Assembly: GCA_002296125.1 (NCBI GenBank)
Contig: DBHI01000086.1
Location: 1 to 33,930, forward strand
From: Anaerolineales bacterium UBA832
Lineage (GTDB): Bacteria; Chloroflexota; Anaerolineae; Anaerolineales; UBA11657
DNA length: 33,930 bases
Reading direction: 5' to 3'
Part shown: positions 19,382 to 27,549 of the stretch, one piece after another
How the letters are laid out: every line of letters begins with the position of its first letter
How positions within the stretch are numbered: position 1 is the stretch's first letter
Notes under the pieces: generated by a model
Databases searched by the model: none
What the model was told of the DNA's origin: nothing
The model's input: the letters and a program-made list of their open reading frames with translations, nothing else
Translations under genes and position numbers: made by a program

Positions 19382-20475
19382 TATTTGTATATTTCTAAAA
19401 TATGTCTTTGTAAATCATTTGCTAACAAACGGGCACTATATCTATTCTCTACCAATGCACGTCCATTTCTTCCTACAACTTCAGCTTCCAATGGATGATC
19501 ATACACATAATCAATTGTTTTCCTAAGATCATCCTCATTACCTGATTCTACTAAATAACATGTTTCCCTATGGATCATATGTTCAGGATCCCACAAACCT
19601 TTAGTTTGGGAAATTATCACAGGTCTACCACATGCCATTGCCTGCAATGCAGCACTTTGCCCAGAAGGTTGATCAACATCATGCAAAGGTATTACAACAA
19701 AACGAGATCTTTGATATAAAGTCTTCAATTCTAAAAATGTATGCTGATGACTTATGTCAATATTTCTAGTAATTAAATTCTGGGGGAAATGATGCCTCGA
19801 AACAATTTTTAGTGGATAATCACCAATAACATTTATCAAAGTATCATAGTCCCTAGCAGCATCAGTACCAATACTAAAAATATAGTTATCATTACCATTA
19901 TCATAATCAGGGACCCAAAATTGATCGTCGACCCCGAATTGCAAAACAAAAATTTTATCCGAAGAAACTTCTAACTCCCGAACTACTGAAGAGACAGAAC
20001 CATCACCTAGAACGATAACCCTTTCCAATGAATTAAAAAACATAGCATAAAGATATCGAAACAATTTGCCAAAATTTGAATGCCTTTTACAATCAGACAA
20101 CCTGTGAGCCAAGCCTTGACTTATATATAGAACTGGCTTGCTAATCAATTTGAGCCATTTAAAAAACGCAATTGGCAAACCACAAGTATCTACAGTAGAA
20201 ATAATTACATCAGCATTCTGTATCCTACGCCAATTGATTAATACTATATGAATCGAAAATCCGATCTCAACGACACGACTAATAGCAGTTTCTAATGGAT
20301 AACACAAATATCTAATCCAATTTTTGGAATCATCATCCCCTTCAACAAAATCCAATTTGAAGTGATCAGAGTTAATAAAAGGAAAACCATACAAAAAATC
20401 AGCTGGTCCTAATTTTTTTTGCCAATCTTGCAATTGAACAGTTCTATTCCTTCTAAACAAAAAAATACATCTCAT
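19381..20475 (-). CDS. GT-B glycosyltransferase lacking the E-x7-E motif
   Basis: Predicted GT4-like glycosyltransferase, 364 residues. IISTVDTCGLPIAFFK (91-106) and YISQGLAHRLSD (117-128) fit the first domain, and SIGTDAARDYDTLI (201-214) opens the second. The usual acidic pair is replaced: the segment reads DQPSGQSAALQAMACGRPVI (268-287), with Gln278 where the second Glu belongs and Pro270 at the first position. A Q-P-S-G-Q-S version of this motif occurs in a recognised subgroup of polysaccharide glycosyltransferases, so the protein may still be active with a different nucleotide or phosphate contact. Coupled to its downstream neighbour by TAATG. Confidence 0.78.
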   Translation of the reverse strand: MRCIFLFRRNRTVQLQDWQKKLGPADFLYGFPFINSDHFKLDFVEGDDDSKNWIRYLCYPLETAISRVVEIGFSIHIVLINWRRIQNADVIISTVDTCGLPIAFFKWLKLISKPVLYISQGLAHRLSDCKRHSNFGKLFRYLYAMFFNSLERVIVLGDGSVSSVVRELEVSSDKIFVLQFGVDDQFWVPDYDNGNDNYIFSIGTDAARDYDTLINVIGDYPLKIVSRHHFPQNLITRNIDISHQHTFLELKTLYQRSRFVVIPLHDVDQPSGQSAALQAMACGRPVIISQTKGLWDPEHMIHRETCYLVESGNEDDLRKTIDYVYDHPLEAEVVGRNGRALVENRYSARLLANDLQRHILEIYK

Positions 20476-20496
20476 TATATTATGTCCATATTGTAT

Positions 20497-21384
20497 TTAT
20501 ACAGGTATAAATTTACTTCCAATATAGTTTGCATTATTCTCACCTTCAATTCTCCAAAGATACATAGGTAACTTCACCGAAATACTATCACCTACTAATT
20601 GGGCAACATTGAAATTAAAGTCACGATCTGCTCCACGACCTCTTAGTGATGGCCATACACGGCCGTTCAATGGCCTAAATAAAATATCTTGAGTAATACC
20701 TGCTCTAATTAAAGTGCAGTTTCCTGCCCCAGGATAGGGTGTTTGTAAGTCTCCAAAAAAAATCCTATTAAGAATTCTCCTAGTTTTTAAATTATGTGGA
20801 ACATTATCATGTATCCATCTAAGATAAGTGGGAACAATACCTTTACATCTAACAGACAAATCAACAATTTCACGAGAATCTGTTAAAAGATCTTCTTCTT
20901 CAGTGTTATTAATAATAGGATCAACATTGAGGATTTTTCCAACATACTGCGAAAAATATTTTTGCCAATCTATACAAACATGTGAAGATTGATATTTACA
21001 TGCAAAAGAATACTGAACTTCAATTCTATTTAACAAAGATACATCATCAGCATCTTGAAAGGTAATCCAGTCTCCTGATATTCTCTCAATACCATAATTG
21101 CGAGCAATCCATCCAGCATTAATATCTGTATTATTTTTATCAAAACGATCCAAATCATCTTCCGGTAATTGAAAAACTGATACATTACTATTGTCAATAG
21201 CAAAATGTTTGGCAATTTCTAAGGTCTTGTCTTGACTATTGTCATCAACCACTATCAATTCCAAGTTTTTGTATGTTTGACAAACTATTGAAGTAATAGC
21301 TTCTTCAATAGTTTTCTCAGCATTACGAGCAGGCATGACTACTGAAATAGCATCATTAGTATAAGAATTCAAAATAGTGCTCAT
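20497..21384 (-). CDS. GT2-family glycosyltransferase
   Basis: Predicted inverting GT-A enzyme, 295 residues. SVVMPARNAEKTIEEAI (14-30) and VVDDNSQDKT (45-54) are the nucleotide-binding motifs. FQDADDVS (109-116) holds the D-A-D metal site. RGRGADRDFNFN (about 250-261) probably carries the catalytic-side acidic residues, as in other single-domain GT2 enzymes. No membrane helix. The ATG shares its first base with the TAA of the sugar O-methyltransferase upstream (TAATG). It is the first AT-rich gene after the GC-richer block. Confidence 0.85.
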   Translation of the reverse strand: MSTILNSYTNDAISVVMPARNAEKTIEEAITSIVCQTYKNLELIVVDDNSQDKTLEIAKHFAIDNSNVSVFQLPEDDLDRFDKNNTDINAGWIARNYGIERISGDWITFQDADDVSLLNRIEVQYSFACKYQSSHVCIDWQKYFSQYVGKILNVDPIINNTEEEDLLTDSREIVDLSVRCKGIVPTYLRWIHDNVPHNLKTRRILNRIFFGDLQTPYPGAGNCTLIRAGITQDILFRPLNGRVWPSLRGRGADRDFNFNVAQLVGDSISVKLPMYLWRIEGENNANYIGSKFIPV

Positions 21385-22367
21385 TAGTGAGAGCGCTCTC
21401 TCAAGTAGGTATTCTCATCCTTTCGGGCAATTAGATAGCTTTCGTCCTTATCGAAGTATGGCAACTTCCCATGGAAGCAGATATCATATTGCTGGTTAAT
21501 GGGCTCAACAAAAGATTCAGCATGTTTCCAGCGCTCGCTCCTAGTCTGGTGGGAGACAAGTAAATAGTCAGCCCCGAAGAATCCAGCTTCAAAAACGGCC
21601 TGCTGTGCCATTCGTGTAGATTCACTTAACGCCAAGGTACTAATAAACATGTCGAAGACATAATCCTGAGAGTAAGTAGACTGGGAAACCATCAAGTTGA
21701 TTTTACCCTCTTTAAGTGATTGATCTTGCCTAACAATGAAATTGCAAATACCAGTACCTAAAACAGTTTCCAAATAAGCATATTGAATAAGAAGAAATAT
21801 GGGCAAGTCAATAATCAAATATGTTACGTCCGGCACCATCATCCTAACCAATCTCGCCATATTTCCATATCCGCCACCAAATTCAGCTATACAGTTAAGA
21901 TTACTTATTGAAGTATTCAAGTAATCCTCAAAAAGAGTGATATGATGTAAATGATGAATGTTATTATGGCTGCATTCAAATCGCTCTGAATTGACCGGTA
22001 TGCCTTGTATTCTGGGTTCTCTCAATAACCAGCGAAGCATATGTGTGGGCAAGCGTGACATCAAATAATCCAACTGCCTGTTCATAAATTTCCCGCTATC
22101 CTCTACAATCATGGCGTATCGCAAACTGTCATGCAAAAAAAGCTGTAAGTCACCAGAATACAGCACATCATCTACCATGCTGTCGGAACGCCTCATCCAA
22201 GGACCCATAACCAAGCCGTCTGCAATTACAAGTGCATCATAGAATTCAGTCCCTCGCTTAATATTTGCCCTTATGCCATCCATAAGACTTGCTTCAGACG
22301 GAAAACGCTTATTCAAAACCCATTGCCGCAATCTGGTGATTAGTCTTCGTAATTGCATAGCTACCAT
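21384..22367 (-). CDS. Putative sugar O-methyltransferase (TIGR04371-like)
   Basis: Predicted SAM-dependent sugar O-methyltransferase. The frame is open to 22520, but starts there would overlap the upstream GT2 by 160 bases and add a low-complexity segment that looks like out-of-frame translation. I place the start at ATG 22367, which overlaps the GT2 stop as ATGGTAG (about 327 residues); ATG 22358 is the alternative. The protein has NNIHHLHHITLFEDYL followed by motif I AEFGGGYGNMARLVR and a YLIIDLPIFLLIQYAYLE helix-strand, the layout I associate with the putative sugar O-methyltransferase family TIGR04371. It is GC-richer than the genes to its left, like the ABC exporter genes, so it may belong to the same cassette and could cap the exported chain. 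Confidence 0.8.
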   Translation of the reverse strand: MVAMQLRRLITRLRQWVLNKRFPSEASLMDGIRANIKRGTEFYDALVIADGLVMGPWMRRSDSMVDDVLYSGDLQLFLHDSLRYAMIVEDSGKFMNRQLDYLMSRLPTHMLRWLLREPRIQGIPVNSERFECSHNNIHHLHHITLFEDYLNTSISNLNCIAEFGGGYGNMARLVRMMVPDVTYLIIDLPIFLLIQYAYLETVLGTGICNFIVRQDQSLKEGKINLMVSQSTYSQDYVFDMFISTLALSESTRMAQQAVFEAGFFGADYLLVSHQTRSERWKHAESFVEPINQQYDICFHGKLPYFDKDESYLIARKDENTYLRERSH

Positions 22368-23236
22368 TCTGAATAAATACGCCATTTTGAATGCATAGGC
22401 ATATACGTAATTGACTTGTATGCAAAACTTGCATGACCAAAAATGCTCCCTACTATATTTATCAAGCGTGGACTTCCAATTGTACGCAATATCCATTTGA
22501 AGATACGGTAATGTAAACACTTCCTCAAAACATTTTTTGGAACTTGGTCTCTCAATTTTCCAATAGATTTGTCGGTAACGTCGGCAAAATCCTGAGCTTT
22601 CCTTATGCTCGTACTACTTGGTACTTTTCGATAAGCGCCCAAAGGACAATCGACGTGAAAATGCTGCGCATGCAAAAAAAATCGGCTCCAAAGATCAGAA
22701 TCGAATGCAATTGATAGATTTTCATCGAGACCTCCACCTGCAGCATCCCAGATACTCCGTCGCCAAAATGTAGATTCCTGCTGTATGACTGCCCAATCAC
22801 CAATCAAGTAATCATACAAATTTTTGTTATATTTTCTAGAACGTATGTATCTATCTTCTATATCGATAGTTGTTGCTACTCCTGTTATCCAATCAACTTC
22901 CGGAAACTGAGCAAAGATCTCTGCTACTACAAATAGGCTATTCGGAATTAACAAATCGTCACTATTTAGCCATCCCATAATGTCTCCGCTAGATAGCGAA
23001 AAACCTTTGTTTATTGCCGGAGCCGGGCCAGCACGGTAACCTGGCCAGATCTCATAATGATGTAATTTATGTTTGTATTGCTGTATAATCGCATCACTAT
23101 CATCGGTACTACCATCGTTGATGACTAAATACTCCAAGTTAGGATAATTCTGAGATAAGACAGAGCTAATAGTCTTCCCAACAAATTTTGCATGATTGTA
23201 ACAAGGTGTTACTATTGAAATAGAAGGATAGTCCAT
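22361..23236 (-). CDS. GT2-family glycosyltransferase
   Basis: Predicted inverting GT-A glycosyltransferase, 291 residues. SIVTPCYNHAKFVGKTI (7-23), NDGSTDDSDAII (40-51) and GPAPAINKGF (70-79) are classic family motifs. GWLNSDDLLIPN (88-99) contains the metal-binding Asp pair D93-D94. ESTFWRRSIWDAAGGGLDE is the acceptor-side helix seen in many capsule GT2 enzymes. A basic, moderately hydrophobic C-terminus suggests loose membrane contact. It is 15 bases downstream of the next glycosyltransferase. Confidence 0.87.
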   Translation of the reverse strand: MDYPSISIVTPCYNHAKFVGKTISSVLSQNYPNLEYLVINDGSTDDSDAIIQQYKHKLHHYEIWPGYRAGPAPAINKGFSLSSGDIMGWLNSDDLLIPNSLFVVAEIFAQFPEVDWITGVATTIDIEDRYIRSRKYNKNLYDYLIGDWAVIQQESTFWRRSIWDAAGGGLDENLSIAFDSDLWSRFFLHAQHFHVDCPLGAYRKVPSSTSIRKAQDFADVTDKSIGKLRDQVPKNVLRKCLHYRIFKWILRTIGSPRLINIVGSIFGHASFAYKSITYMPMHSKWRIYSEW

Positions 23237-23251
23237 TATTGTTTTTTGAGA

Positions 23252-24262
23252 TTATATAGATAACAAACTACAGATTTGTGTCCAAGCTTTCTCCCTGTCA
23301 AAAATTCGCACGGACTCAAATGCCGAACGTGCCTTGCTTTCTAGTTGCTGATCATTTGCAGAAAGCGCCAGATTCACCTGATCTAACAGTGACTCAAGTT
23401 TCAAGTCTTCAGCCAAATAACAATTGTCTTTATTCATCCATTCTAAACCACCCCCCATAGGGGCCCCAACGACAGCACACCCGCACAGAGCTGCCTCGAA
23501 TGGAGGAGTGGGAAAACCCAGTAGGCGTGATGAAGGAACCTTCCAATAATTGTTTTCCTTCCCAAACAATCTGTATTTTGCTCGCTGCCACAGCGGTGTG
23601 GAACGCACTCCTTGGTCTACACTGATAAACAATCTATGACCATGCAACAATTCGTACCACGTGTTTTCACTATAGCCTGGATAAGCGATAGTGACTGTGG
23701 TGGCACTACTAATCTTCGGCAACATTTTTAGGATTCTCCAAGCTCCCCTAGCCCACAACACTAATATACCTTTCCTATCCTTATAATCTAATGATCTCGA
23801 ATACAATTCTTCTGGATTGTCGGGAGAAAATAACTGAAGAACACTAGATTCAACACCATATTTGGATGCAATATAGTCTGAACAAGCACCACTTACATTC
23901 CAGTAGTCCGTATAACACGAGTCCTCAGAATATACGTACTCACCTTTATAACCTTTACCTATAGGGATAGAACATCCATGATGCCAAAATATTTTGCGGC
24001 GTGCAGAAGCAATACAGGTACTATCATAAATTTCATCCAGTTGCCAGCCATCAATAATCACATCATCATCATTACACATTTCCAACATCGTAGTTGAATC
24101 AATCACTGGGGCCGGTTGATTAAGAAACCCTGATTGAATAGGCTCTTTTGGTAGAACCATGTAGCTAGTTATGCCATTATCATTGAACAAATTTACAAAT
24201 AAGTTCAAATATTTGGTGCCACCACTTGGTCTATTATGAGGAGCCGAAATGAAAACTCGCAT
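23252..24262 (-). CDS. Divergent GT-B glycosyltransferase
   Basis: Predicted GT4-like glycosyltransferase, 336 residues. The N-terminus has ISAPHNRPSGGTKYLN (5-20), a glycine loop shared with GT4 enzymes of O-antigen loci. ARRKIFWHHGC (87-97) and LVLWARGAWRILKMLP (167-182) fit a GT-B core. The donor region reads GFPTPPFEAALCGCAVVGAP (249-268) with only the second acidic residue (E256) of the usual E-x7-E pair. An unusually tryptophan- and tyrosine-rich middle (about 200-245) differs from its neighbours. The 91-base gap to the ABC ATPase contains a weak GC hairpin and nothing else clear. Confidence 0.72.
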   Translation of the reverse strand: MRVFISAPHNRPSGGTKYLNLFVNLFNDNGITSYMVLPKEPIQSGFLNQPAPVIDSTTMLEMCNDDDVIIDGWQLDEIYDSTCIASARRKIFWHHGCSIPIGKGYKGEYVYSEDSCYTDYWNVSGACSDYIASKYGVESSVLQLFSPDNPEELYSRSLDYKDRKGILVLWARGAWRILKMLPKISSATTVTIAYPGYSENTWYELLHGHRLFISVDQGVRSTPLWQRAKYRLFGKENNYWKVPSSRLLGFPTPPFEAALCGCAVVGAPMGGGLEWMNKDNCYLAEDLKLESLLDQVNLALSANDQQLESKARSAFESVRIFDREKAWTQICSLLSI

Positions 24263-24353
24263 ATTTAAATTATCCAGGAAGAATTGAGTAGCACATTAAT
24301 ATAGGCCGCTTGTTGCGGAATCCATCATATACACACACAGTAAAACCTAACAT

Positions 24354-25649
24354 CTAACAAGACCTCTTCCATTCCAACACAGGTGCAATCACTCCACGAC
24401 GTAACTTAAAGAAAAAAGGCGATCTAGAGTGATCAAATTCTACATCAAAACTTAGTTCGGGAGTGCTATTAAGAATCCATTTTATATCCTGTTGTAACAC
24501 GCATAATCGAACTATATAACTACCACCATTCAACATTCCTGCAGGAATAACGCATTCTAAACGGTTATATCCTAATTGTATCTCGGGCCACCGCTCAGGA
24601 ATATCATCATAATGATATGATCGATAAACCATAGAACCATCGGCGAAAAACAAATCATAACCAACTCCAATTTCGTGTATTAATTTGTCAAGTTCAAATT
24701 CAATCTGGATTCTGATAGATTCGGACGTTCGAAAAGCTTGCGCTGTATTGCTATCTGAGTCTAAGATGCGTAATCCAAGCAATCTGAATCCTGAATTACC
24801 CGGCTGGGTATTCCTGTCACCCCAAACCCTTTCTGATAGCTGATTTTCTGAATCACCGGTCAAATAATTTCTAACAACCTGTTGCGTAGGACCATCATTA
24901 ACAATTCTACCTTGATCAATATGTATAGTACGATCACACAAGTTTCTTATGGCCTGCATTACATGGCTGACAAATATAACAGTACGTCCTTGACTAGCCA
25001 CATCTTGCATCTTACCAATACATTTACTCTGGAAACCAGCATCTCCCACGGATAGGACCTCATCCACTAATAAAATCTCTGGGTCTAAGTGTGCTGCAAC
25101 AGAGAATGCTAGACGAACGCTCATACCACTAGAATACCGCTTGACTGGAGTATCAATAAATTTAGCCACTCCAGAAAATTCTACAATTTCATCAAATTTA
25201 CGATTAACTTCTGTTCTGCTCATCCCCAGAATAGTACCGTTCAGATAAACATTTTCACGACCAGTAAGTTCTGGGTGAAATCCAGTGCCTACTTCTAATA
25301 AAGACCCTACCCTACCTTTTATTACTACACGACCATTAGTAGGAAACGTAATTCTTGATAGTATTTTGAGAATTGTACTTTTACCAGCACCGTTATGACC
25401 AATAATGCCAATGACTTCACCACGTTGAACATCAAATGAAATATCATTGAGAGCCCAAACAATATCTGGACTTTCGACCTCACCTGACGCAAATTTTGTC
25501 AGCCTCCGCAAATTACGCGCATTCCGCAACGGCTGTACTGCCAGTTTTAATGCGCTTCCAACCAAAGTATGATGACGCTCTTCTTGATAACCAATTCGAT
25601 AGCGCTTGGATATATTCTCTACGCTTATAGCTGTGTTGTTAGACAACAT
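24354..25649 (-). CDS. wzt: Polysaccharide ABC exporter ATPase with C-terminal recognition domain (Wzt)
   Basis: Predicted ATP-binding subunit of an ABC-2 polysaccharide exporter, 431 residues. Walker A GHNGAGKST (84-92), signature YSSGM (172-176), Walker B ILLVDE (192-197) and the switch His in FVSHVMQ (229) are all intact. From about residue 275 a second domain begins with WGDRNTQPGN and runs as beta-rich sequence to the end, matching the Wzt_C carbohydrate-binding domain that recognises the modified chain end in O9a-type systems. The frame is open to 25691, but ATG 25649 has AAGGAA 8 bases upstream and gives only an 11-base overlap with the permease gene, so I chose it. Works with the permease directly upstream. 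Confidence 0.93.
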   Translation of the reverse strand: MLSNNTAISVENISKRYRIGYQEERHHTLVGSALKLAVQPLRNARNLRRLTKFASGEVESPDIVWALNDISFDVQRGEVIGIIGHNGAGKSTILKILSRITFPTNGRVVIKGRVGSLLEVGTGFHPELTGRENVYLNGTILGMSRTEVNRKFDEIVEFSGVAKFIDTPVKRYSSGMSVRLAFSVAAHLDPEILLVDEVLSVGDAGFQSKCIGKMQDVASQGRTVIFVSHVMQAIRNLCDRTIHIDQGRIVNDGPTQQVVRNYLTGDSENQLSERVWGDRNTQPGNSGFRLLGLRILDSDSNTAQAFRTSESIRIQIEFELDKLIHEIGVGYDLFFADGSMVYRSYHYDDIPERWPEIQLGYNRLECVIPAGMLNGGSYIVRLCVLQQDIKWILNSTPELSFDVEFDHSRSPFFFKLRRGVIAPVLEWKRSC

Positions 25650-26487
25650 CTGCAAATTTCCTTTCCATACCGATAAAATAGACAGCGCCACTTACTGATA
25701 ACAACAAAGAGACGAACAAACCAATTGCCAGACCATCCCATGGAATGGGATTCGTGGAAAGCAATATTGAGCGAAAAGACTCAATTACGCTTGTCATGGG
25801 GTTTAAGTTATATAAAAACTGAAAGCGTTCTGGAACCATACTTGTAGGATAAACTACTGGGGAAGCATACATCAGTAACTGTATTACAAAGCCAAGACTA
25901 TAATTTATATCTCGATACTGAATTGCAAGTGCGGTGACCCACATTCCAATCCCAGAAGCAGCAAGAATCATTAAGATAGTCACCATAGGAAGCAGTAACA
26001 TTTGCGGTGTTACTCCGAAACCAAAATAGACCATCATAGCAAAAAGTACTATAAGTCCAACACCAAAGTCCCAAAGTTTACCGGTTACTGCAACCAAAGG
26101 AACGATGATACGAGGAAAGTACACTTTTGTGATAATACCGCGTGCCGTTATTAGACTACCACCGGCCCCAGTCAAAGCCCCAGAAAAATATGTCCATGGA
26201 ACTAGCGCTGCAAAACTAAAGATAGCGTATGGAACACCATCTGACGAAATGCGAGCCATGTTGCCAAAAACAACCGTGAAAACTAACATACTAAAAAGTG
26301 GTTGTATGATTGCCCACCCTATACCGAGAACACTCTGAGCATATCTGGTCTTAAGATCACGCCACACCAAGAAATAAAAAAGGTCACGATAAAACCATAC
26401 CTCTTGCAAATAGTTCCACCATCCAAATTTTGCCGATGCATCTATTACTGTAACAAATGGTTTGTCTTCAGAAGTAGGTGAATTCAC
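25639..26487 (-). CDS. wzm: Polysaccharide ABC exporter permease (Wzm)
   Basis: Predicted integral-membrane subunit of the ABC-2 exporter, 282 residues with about six hydrophobic helices. The N-terminal amphipathic segment FYFLVWRDLKTRYAQSVLG (about 37-55), followed by WAIIQPLFSMLVFTVVFG, is characteristic of Wzm/TagG permeases. The C-terminal YASPVVYPTSMVPE and LYNLNPMTSVIESFRSI motifs are also typical. Translation begins at GTG 26487 with AAGGAA six bases upstream. It pairs with the Wzt gene downstream (11-base overlap), and the pair would export a lipid-linked glycan across the inner membrane. Confidence 0.93.
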   Translation of the reverse strand: MNSPTSEDKPFVTVIDASAKFGWWNYLQEVWFYRDLFYFLVWRDLKTRYAQSVLGIGWAIIQPLFSMLVFTVVFGNMARISSDGVPYAIFSFAALVPWTYFSGALTGAGGSLITARGIITKVYFPRIIVPLVAVTGKLWDFGVGLIVLFAMMVYFGFGVTPQMLLLPMVTILMILAASGIGMWVTALAIQYRDINYSLGFVIQLLMYASPVVYPTSMVPERFQFLYNLNPMTSVIESFRSILLSTNPIPWDGLAIGLFVSLLLSVSGAVYFIGMERKFADVV

Positions 26488-26505
26488 TTTGATTCCTTAG
26501 TTGGA

Positions 26506-27450
26506 TTATGCACTGCTCTGAACATACCAGTCAACTGTCCGTTTCAATCCATCTTCAAAGTCCATTCTAGCTTTGAACCCAAAATTGCTTTGTGCACGAC
26601 TAATGTCAAGTCTTCTGCGCGGCTGCCCATTTGGCTTAGTGCGATCCCACACGAGTTTTCCTGTATACCCTACCAAGGATGCAATGGTTGTGGCCAAATC
26701 TAGTATAGATATCTCTTGACCAGAACCTAAATTTACAGGATGACTACTGTTATATTTCTCAGCTGCTAACAAGATGCCATCCGCAGCATCATCGACGTAC
26801 AAAAATTCACGAGTGGGCGACCCGTCACCCCATACAACCACTTCTTGCTGTCCACTAAGCTTAGCATCCAAAAATTTCATGATTAGAGATGGAATAACGT
26901 GCGAGTTTTCGCTATCAATACTATCTCCGGGACCATATAAATTCACCGGCAACAGAAATATAGAATTAAATTCATACTGCTTCCTATAAGCCTGACTCTG
27001 CACCAGTAACATTTTTTTTGCCAGTCCATAGGGTGCGTTTGTCTCCTCCGGATAACCATCCCATAGATTATCTTCTGAGAATGGCAATGAAGTAAATTTT
27101 GGGTAAGCACATACTGTGCCAATGGCCACAAACTTTTCGACTCCATATACCCAAGCTTCGTGAAGCAATTGTGTCCCCATCATTAAATTATCATATAGAA
27201 ACTCTGCAGGTCTCGCGCTATTTGCGCCAATGCCACCTACAATAGCTGCTAGATGCACTACTATTTGCGGACGCGTCTCAAAGTACAGTTTTTTTATCGA
27301 TTCATTAATGCGTAAATCAAAATCACGACTGCGAGGAATAATCAATTCACCACATCCTAATCCACACAACTTGCTAGTTATAGTAGAGCCCAAGAATCCA
27401 GCACCACCAGTTACACAAACCCGTTTGTCCTTCCAGAAATTAGTTTTCAT
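26506..27450 (-). CDS. fcl: GDP-L-fucose synthase-like extended SDR (NAD-dependent epimerase/reductase)
   Basis: Predicted NADP-dependent 3,5-epimerase/4-reductase converting GDP-4-keto-6-deoxy-mannose to GDP-fucose, or a close relative, 314 residues. The cofactor loop is GGAGFLG (15-21), HLAAIVGGIGANS is the second conserved strand, and Y141-x3-K145 (PYGLAKKM) is the catalytic pair. GTVCAYPK (111-118) carries Thr where E. coli Fcl has Ser of its S-S-C-x-Y-P segment, while the Cys is kept. No GDP-mannose 4,6-dehydratase (gmd) gene lies in the window, so the substrate must be made elsewhere or differ. It leads the GC-richer block, 19 bases before the permease. Confidence 0.82.
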   Translation of the reverse strand: MKTNFWKDKRVCVTGGAGFLGSTITSKLCGLGCGELIIPRSRDFDLRINESIKKLYFETRPQIVVHLAAIVGGIGANSARPAEFLYDNLMMGTQLLHEAWVYGVEKFVAIGTVCAYPKFTSLPFSEDNLWDGYPEETNAPYGLAKKMLLVQSQAYRKQYEFNSIFLLPVNLYGPGDSIDSENSHVIPSLIMKFLDAKLSGQQEVVVWGDGSPTREFLYVDDAADGILLAAEKYNSSHPVNLGSGQEISILDLATTIASLVGYTGKLVWDRTKPNGQPRRRLDISRAQSNFGFKARMDFEDGLKRTVDWYVQSSA

Positions 27451-27514
27451 ATAACTTATACAATAAAATATTTAGTAAATTAAAAAATACTGCGAGAATG
27501 CTCCGCCCTTCCAA

Positions 27515-27534
27515 CACGCACCAATTATTGCGTG
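27515..27534 (-). other. Possible 5'-leader stem-loop upstream of fcl
   Basis: CACGCA (27515-27520) and TGCGTG (27529-27534) form a perfect 6-base stem around an 8-base loop. It is at or next to the start expected from the extended -10 box at 27541-27549, so a minus-strand transcript would begin with this hairpin. No U-run follows on either strand, which argues against a terminator. Confidence 0.35.
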
Positions 27535-27540
27535 GGACCA

Positions 27541-27549
27541 AATATACCA
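27541..27549 (-). promoter_or_regulatory. Possible extended -10 promoter for the fcl-wzm-wzt block
   Basis: On the minus strand TGG-TATATT (27549-27541) is an extended -10 element (TGn plus five of six matches to TATAAT). No convincing -35 is seen 17 bases upstream (AAGCAA), which is tolerable for an extended -10 promoter. Initiation would fall near 27534, leaving an 84-base leader before the fcl ATG. The 233-base gap between fcl and the regulator is the longest in the window and the most likely place for a promoter. Confidence 0.35.

Noticed and set aside
22368..22520. N-terminal extension of the sugar O-methyltransferase frame
   Set aside because: It overlaps the GT2 gene in another frame by about 150 bases and its translation is unlike any family N-terminus. 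ATG 22367 or 22358 fits the gene spacing seen elsewhere.
24306..24318. CCGC-TTGTT-GCGG hairpin in the 91-base gap before Wzt ends and the next transferase begins
   Set aside because: Only a 4-base stem and no T-run on the minus strand. Too weak to call a terminator or attenuator.
25650..25691. Upstream start of the Wzt gene
   Set aside because: ATG 25649 has an AAGGAA element at correct spacing and the extension overlaps the permease.
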